The translations under genes were made by a program, and so were the position numbers. A DNA stretch of 64,000 nucleotides, from contig WBMW01005515.1 in NCBI GenBank assembly GCA_013396635.1, positions 21,354 through 85,353 on the forward strand. Reading direction: 5' to 3'. The stretch's first letter is position 1. The number at the start of each line of letters is the position of its first letter. Under the pieces are notes generated by a model. It worked only from the letters and a program-made list of their open reading frames with translations. It had not been told where the DNA came from and searched no databases. Below are positions 58,521-64,000 of the stretch, piece after piece. This stretch comes from Penelope pileata (Eukaryota > Chordata > Aves > Galliformes > Cracidae).

Positions 58521-58953
58521 GATCATAGAACAACAGAATGGCTTAGGTTGGAAGGGACCATAAAGATCATCTAGTTTCAACCCCTTGCTGTGGACAGAGT
58601 TGCTACCCTGCTGCCCAGGGCCCAATCAAACTTTACCTTGAATACCTCCTGGGATGGGGCATCCACGACTTTTTTAGCAACCTGTTCCAGTGCCTCACCA
58701 CCCTCTGAGAAAAAATTTCTTCCTAACATCTAACCTAAATTTCCCCTCTTTTAGTTTAAAGCCATTCCCTGTGTCCCATTACTATTAGATTGCGTAAAAA
58801 GTTAGTCCTCCTCTTGTTTATAAGCTCCCTCCAAGTACTAGCAGGCTGCAATGGGATCTCCTTGGAGCCTTCTCTCCTCCAAGCTAAATAGGCCCAGCTC
58901 TCTCAAACTCTTCTTATAAAAGAGGTACTCCAGCCCTCTGATCATCCTCATGG
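58521..58953 (-). mobile_element. CR1 LINE 3' end, antisense, old
   Basis: Plus view starts GATCATAGAACAACAGAATG (worn terminal repeat), then GTTGGAAGGGACCATAAAGA, GATGGGGCATCCACGACTTT, GAGCCTTCTCTCCTCCAAGC and ends near CTCTGATCATCCTCATGG, the antisense of the RRATRMIRGL codons. The coding part is full of stops. It resembles the 8925-10348 copy in age. Confidence 0.93.
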
Positions 58954-61900
58954 ATGGTGAAGAAAAAATGTAAGTTAAATCTCAGGATGAATTTTCCAGT
59001 TGATAGTTGAATATAAGAAGAATACTTTTATTTCTTAATTGCAGCATTAAGTCATTAAGAGAAAATGATCATGGAACTTCACTATACCTTTCTTGTGCAG
59101 TTCAAGTCATGGAGAATTTAGTTTCTAGATTATGAAGCTAATAAAAAAAATCAAATAAAATTTAGAAGTGAAAAAATCCTCACAAGATCAAATACAACAA
59201 AAGTTTCAAATTCAAGAAATCTGAAGCTATTGAAATATTATTGGCTTATTGTATATATAATATATATTATTTTCCATATGAATGCCTTTCCTGATCTTGC
59301 CAAAATTTGTTTTGAATATATATAGCAAAATTTTCCCCATAAAATATATTTTAAAATAGTAACAACAAAAAAAGACTTTTTCCCAAAAACTTAAGCATCT
59401 TTTTCCTACCTAACATTTTAAATGAAAATGTTTGAACTCTTTATTTATTAGTGGATTTGTTTCATGAGCTGCTTCCAATGATTTGTTTTGCTTTTTGTAG
59501 GAGAGACAACCAAATCAGAAATCAAGTTGTTTAAGAATTCCACTTTGGCATTGAACTATTTTTTTTACTGGGATTACAGGGATATCTACTCTTCCAGGTT
59601 AGTCTTTTTGATCACCATAGGATTAATTCCAAACATGTACCTGACTTGAGATCCCTGTTATTAGGTGATAGCAATAAAATAATGTATTTTATGACAATAT
59701 TGCAGAATAAATAAGGAGGCGACCACTGGCTTTTCTGAATGTTCTGTGAACTTGTGGGTATACAGTTACACTTATAGGATGGAGCTACTACACTTTGTAA
59801 ACTGTTTGGACATCTTGATATCCCAGGTTTGATATCTTTAGATGAAAGAATGGTATTAATCTTTCCTAAATTATACTTGGTTTCAGAATATGAAATGAAT
59901 TTTAACTTTTACTTTCTTTAAATGAAAATATAAAACATGAATGGCAGGTTTTTAGTTTTAAGGATAAACTTGTATAAGATGTTTCTGACAATAGGCCTTA
60001 TTGGATTTCAAATTCACTGCCATTTAAAAAAAAAATACTGGATTTCTGTTTTCTGTTATGCTAACCACTAATCTGTGGTTAGCGTAATGTGAAATTGTAC
60101 TTTCTTTTATTTGATATCATTCAATATATTTGATACACCTCCTTTGAATATTTACATTTGATATTGATTTTATGAAACTACCTTGGAATTTAATTTCTCA
60201 TCTTTTTACCACCACTATTACAATTGGCCTTTCAGAGTTTCTGTCCATTTCCATGGCGTAATTTCTAGATAAATAGAAAAAAAAGTTACAGGAAAAAGAG
60301 AATAATTTTTGAATACTAGCGTATAAAAAATACTGAAAAAAATGAAATACTGCTTACAAATAAGCAATGATTTATTTTTCATATAGAAAAAAAATAAAAG
60401 ATCTCTCCAAGTCATGCACAAATTTCAGTTTTTACAATGTCAGTAGTGAATTGGCCTCAACAAAAAAAGAAATTAAACATAAAAAAACATAAGACAAAAA
60501 GCAATCCATTATTTCTCACTGTGTTTTATACTTACAGGGTAATTACTATTACTCATCTTTGTCTACATTTTAAGTATGTCATTTAGACTTTCTGTGACAG
60601 TTTTAAACTGGTTTTAATTGATCTGCTTTTAGCACACACCTATTGCCTGCATAACTGAAAGAAATGACTATTATATAAAGTGTTTTTAAAATGCTTCCTT
60701 TCAAACCAACATACATTTTTTTTAAATGATATGGAGAATTAGTCATTTCTCCAAATCAGACTTTGGAAAAGCATGTTCAGCAATGGTGTATGATTTGCAG
60801 TTTAGATTAATCAATGTTTTTGATAGTTTTTAAACATTGCTTATGCCTTATCTAGCACTTCAGTTCAGACTTTTCATAAACCAATTTAAAACTAAAATGA
60901 GAATAAGCCTGCATCAGTTTGCAGAAGTGTGTAGGTCAAATTAATTTTAGATAATCTAAATTATTTTTGTATTAGAATGTAAACTTGCCATCTGGTAACT
61001 TATTTCTCCATGCAGACTTTAGGAGATGAGTTATTTGATTTCATGTATTACAAATGTAATTTGACTTTTTAGTTCTTTTTTTTTTTTTTTTGGAGGATCT
61101 GCTTTTAATTTCATATAAATGTTTTTCTGATAAGGAAATTTTCTGGCAATTGTTGTGTTTGATGTTAGCACAACATTAGTAGTTAGGATATGCGTTTTTG
61201 TAGTGGATCCATTTTCAACTCAATTTACTGGGCTGTTCAGAAAGGTTGTTATTATGTAATTGAAAATGTTCCTTTTAGATGAAACTGGACTGCAAGATCT
61301 AAAAAGAAATGTCTCTAACAGGGACAAAAGTGTCTGGATTGATAACTGGGTAAAATTTTCTTGAATGTACTAACGTACATGTGCTAACAGAAGGTTTTGA
61401 AAACATCAGGCCAGCAGCCCATACTATGGAGTACTTGTCATTATTCAAGAGATTATACATATACCTTTATATATGCTATTGACCCCAGCCTGCTTAGTGA
61501 CCCATATGACTTGTTTCTCATCTACCCAGTCTTCCCCTTTTCTTAGTATTCTTAGTATTCTTTCCCTGGGATATCAGTCCTATACTCCAGTTGTCCTTTT
61601 TTCAGGGGACTAGCTGTCCCTGGTCTCCTCTTTTGGTGTCTCAGAAGATCAAACGTAGCGCCAGTTAGGACTCCAAGAAAATGACACAGTTCATTAATCT
61701 TTGCTATAAAAAGTACAAAAACTGACATGAAGCCACATTCCTGTTGTCACATTTAATCTTCTGCTCAACTTTTTAGTATTTGTTGCAGCAAAAACACAAA
61801 GGAGTGCTATTCTAGGTGTCCAGACTATTTGAAGATTATGCAAACATCTGAACATACAGCTCCTGAGGCAAACTTGTCATTGTTGTTCTAGTCTTAATTT

Positions 61901-64000
61901 TCACAGAGACTCTGCAGGATACATCTGGCACACATAATTAAGAAAATGTGGAGGAAGTTTGGGTTTGATTGGTTGTGTTGAAGCCATTTTGCACTCAGAC
62001 AAACAAAAACGCAAATAATGTTTGGGCTTTCATTACCTGAGTACATCTAGTGGTGCTGGTGCGTAACAGAAAAAGTCCAAACTCTAACAGTTACACCATT
62101 TCTCTCATCTGGAGCTGGGAGCTCTGCTCCACATCATTTCCTTCTCCCTTCAGCTCCTTTCTTGCACTGCGTTGCCCTCTCTCATCCTACTGCTTCCTTC
62201 TTTGTTTTCTGATCTTAGTTTTGTCTGGCTGGCCCTTATCTAAGACTGAGGCAACCCCACCCCAGATTCACCCCTTCTGGTCACAGGGGAGCACAGGTGT
62301 AAACAGTCTGCCTGTGCTCCCTGGGCCAACCACACCCCTTCACCAGCTGCTCAATCATCCATTCAAGCCATGACCTAACAGTTCCCTTACATGGGGTGTT
62401 GTATCCCCAGTATCAAAAATCACTATGTAAGTCCTGTGAATATCTTGCCAAGCATCTCCTTTGTGCCTGGGGATGCTGAACTAAGCTGTTACACTTCCTT
62501 TCTGGGAAGCTTCCCAAATCACAGTTTATGTAATCATGAATATCCTTGAGTAGTCACAACAGGGAAATCTGGAGGGTGTCAATACCATCTGCACACCAGT
62601 AAAGCACAGAGAAGAGATTCGTATGTTTCCCATATCCAGACAGTCTCATCAACATTTCTCATGAGCTCTATCAGGGAGAACATTTATAAGGTACCCTCTC
62701 TAACTGGTAAAGCATGAATGGATAGTTGTTGTGGGATTACAAGCATAGTTTAGCCACTGTCTTCTATACATTTAGAGGCTCCTGAGGTATACTCTTTTTG
62801 TAGAAATATTCTATGAAAGTGTATAAAACTATCTATTGCGGAAGGCTTTAGCTATGCCTTTCTGCATTTAAAGGTTCTGCAGCTGCTGCAAATTTTTTCT
62901 TTGACCCTCAGTCCCAAGGACAAGATCTTTTGTATCTCACTGTATGCGCTAGGCCTTGGGCATATTGACCAGGCTGGGTAGGGGCGCAAGGAGTGCACTA
63001 TCACACATGCATAAAATGCAACATGAGTACGAACATGTAAAGGTGTTAAATGAAAGAATAGTATGGCTTAGCAAATTATGGAACCCACAGTCCAGAAAAC
63101 AAACATGAGAGAACAGCATTTTTGGGTGTTCAGGCTAGGAATCCAGCCTAACTGCAGTCCAAAGTAGTCATGCTGAGACGGGGCATCATCAGCATCAGCT
63201 ATTTAGTCTAGTCCTACAATAAATCAACAATATTAACATTACTCAATATTTTACTCATAGCTTTTGGGTTTCATTTGCTATCGAAGCTCTAGTTATGCCT
63301 TCCTTCTCTGGATTTTCTGCCATGTCTGTTTCCCATATCTACCATCCTATAGCATAGAGGAACGTATGTAATTGTATCTTGCTTTTTGTATCCTGCCACA
63401 ATTTTTGTGAACATTTCAGTGCTCTCCTTTCCAGTCATTTGTTTCTGTTTCATATTTCCATCCTTTTCCACTCTTCTGCTTCCTGATGACCAACTGAAAT
63501 GAATCTGGAAAATATGTGTGAGAGAGAGCATGTGTGCCTGTATACCTATATAGAAGGGTGAAAGCAGCTTGAGGAGAGATAAACTGCAGTTAGATTTATT
63601 TTTTTGTTTGTTTGTTTAGTTTCAATATGACTTAGAAGCATAAAAGAATGAAGGAAGCAGAACTATATGTTTATATATATATATATTTTTAAGAAAATTT
63701 TCTGATCTAGGCCTTTAAAAATGGAATATAAAGAGTAAGATGGGCATAGCTGGCAATAGACAGGAACATCTTTCCAGTCTGGGGTTAAAAGAAAAGTACG
63801 TCTGTTAGAGAAAGAGGCAAAGGTTCTTTGCTGGTAATATTGGCAAGATACATTAGTGTAATGAAATAAAAAAAATAGTTAGACTTATTACTACATAAGA
63901 GACTTCTCTCAGCGTGTACAAAGACCTCAAAGTAGTTATGGAACTAAATGCTAACATTTAGCACTAATGTAACTCTGGTGGTTGTCCTAGTTTCTAACAG
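58954..64000. other. Mostly AT-rich unique DNA to the window end
   Basis: About 5 kb without CR1. Holds a perfect-core hairpin at 60056-60087, T- and TA-runs (61075-61091, 63674-63688), and between about 61400 and 63500 a less AT-rich, unclassified block with words such as GCTTAGTGACCCATATGACT and GGGCGCAAGGAGTGCACTAT. A 107-codon frame at 62050-62373 is low-complexity S/P/L-rich and not recognisable. No exon or RNA gene is supportable. Confidence 0.5.
60056..60087. repeat. Short hairpin (13-bp arms, 6-base loop)
   Basis: TTATGCTAACCAC (60056-60068), loop TAATCT, GTGGTTAGCGTAA (60075-60087); 12 of 13 positions pair, nine of them in an unbroken run next to the loop. No T-run follows, and nothing links it to a gene. 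Confidence 0.85.

Noticed and set aside
60056..60087. Rho-independent-type terminator
   Set aside because: Hairpin has no following T-run and the context is eukaryotic; listed only as a hairpin.
62050..62373. 107-codon S/P/L-rich frame
   Set aside because: Low-complexity, pyrimidine-rich composition; no homology recognised and no supporting signals.

Overview
The window looks like avian (or at least sauropsid) chromosomal DNA that is intergenic or deep intronic. The main evidence is about seventeen CR1 LINE fragments, several ending in the short ATTCTRTG-type 3' repeat typical of bird CR1, plus solo LTRs of a kind I recognise as recurrent in bird genomes. The rest is AT-rich single-copy sequence with many stops and microsatellites. 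I found no convincing host protein-coding exon, tRNA, rRNA or CRISPR array, and nothing prokaryotic. By my boundaries CR1 covers roughly 13 kb and LTR elements about 3.5 kb of the 64 kb. That CR1 share is high for a bird. It could reflect a gene desert or a CR1-rich lineage, and I cannot name the species.

Layout. 0-5.1 kb: a CR1 reverse transcriptase (RT) tail, then unique DNA and a small antisense CR1. 5.1-13.9 kb: unique DNA with a CAAAC microsatellite and an old antisense CR1 (8.9-10.3 kb). 13.9-20.4 kb: a CR1 cluster. Its largest member (minus strand, 13.94-16.29 kb) keeps an almost complete RT and, separately, the C-terminal end of the CR1 ORF1 SGNH-esterase domain, with the endonuclease missing between them. 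20.4-41.1 kb: mostly unique AT-rich DNA with a strong foldback at 24.03-24.11 kb, an antisense CR1 at 29.3-30.0 kb, a possible solo LTR at 30.25-30.64 kb and a 56-base assembly gap at 34.26 kb. 41.1-44.1 kb: a long sense CR1 split by an antisense solo LTR. 45.7-49.6 kb: an LTR-rich island. It includes a relative of that nested LTR which still carries a primer-binding site matching the 3' end of tRNA-Ser at 17 of 18 bases. 51.5-58.9 kb: five more CR1 fragments and a second LTR of another family with a perfect 5-bp target-site duplication. 58.9-64 kb: unique DNA with an unclassified, more GC-rich block.

Nothing here forms an operon or a working gene set; the coding content is decayed retroelement protein. 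The most informative items are the nested and tRNA-Ser-primed LTR family, the CR1 with an esterase remnant and no endonuclease, the 24 kb hairpin, and short repeats and hairpins at CR1 5' truncation points. No clear previously undescribed functional system was seen. The LTR family with the serine PBS is the best candidate for something poorly catalogued.
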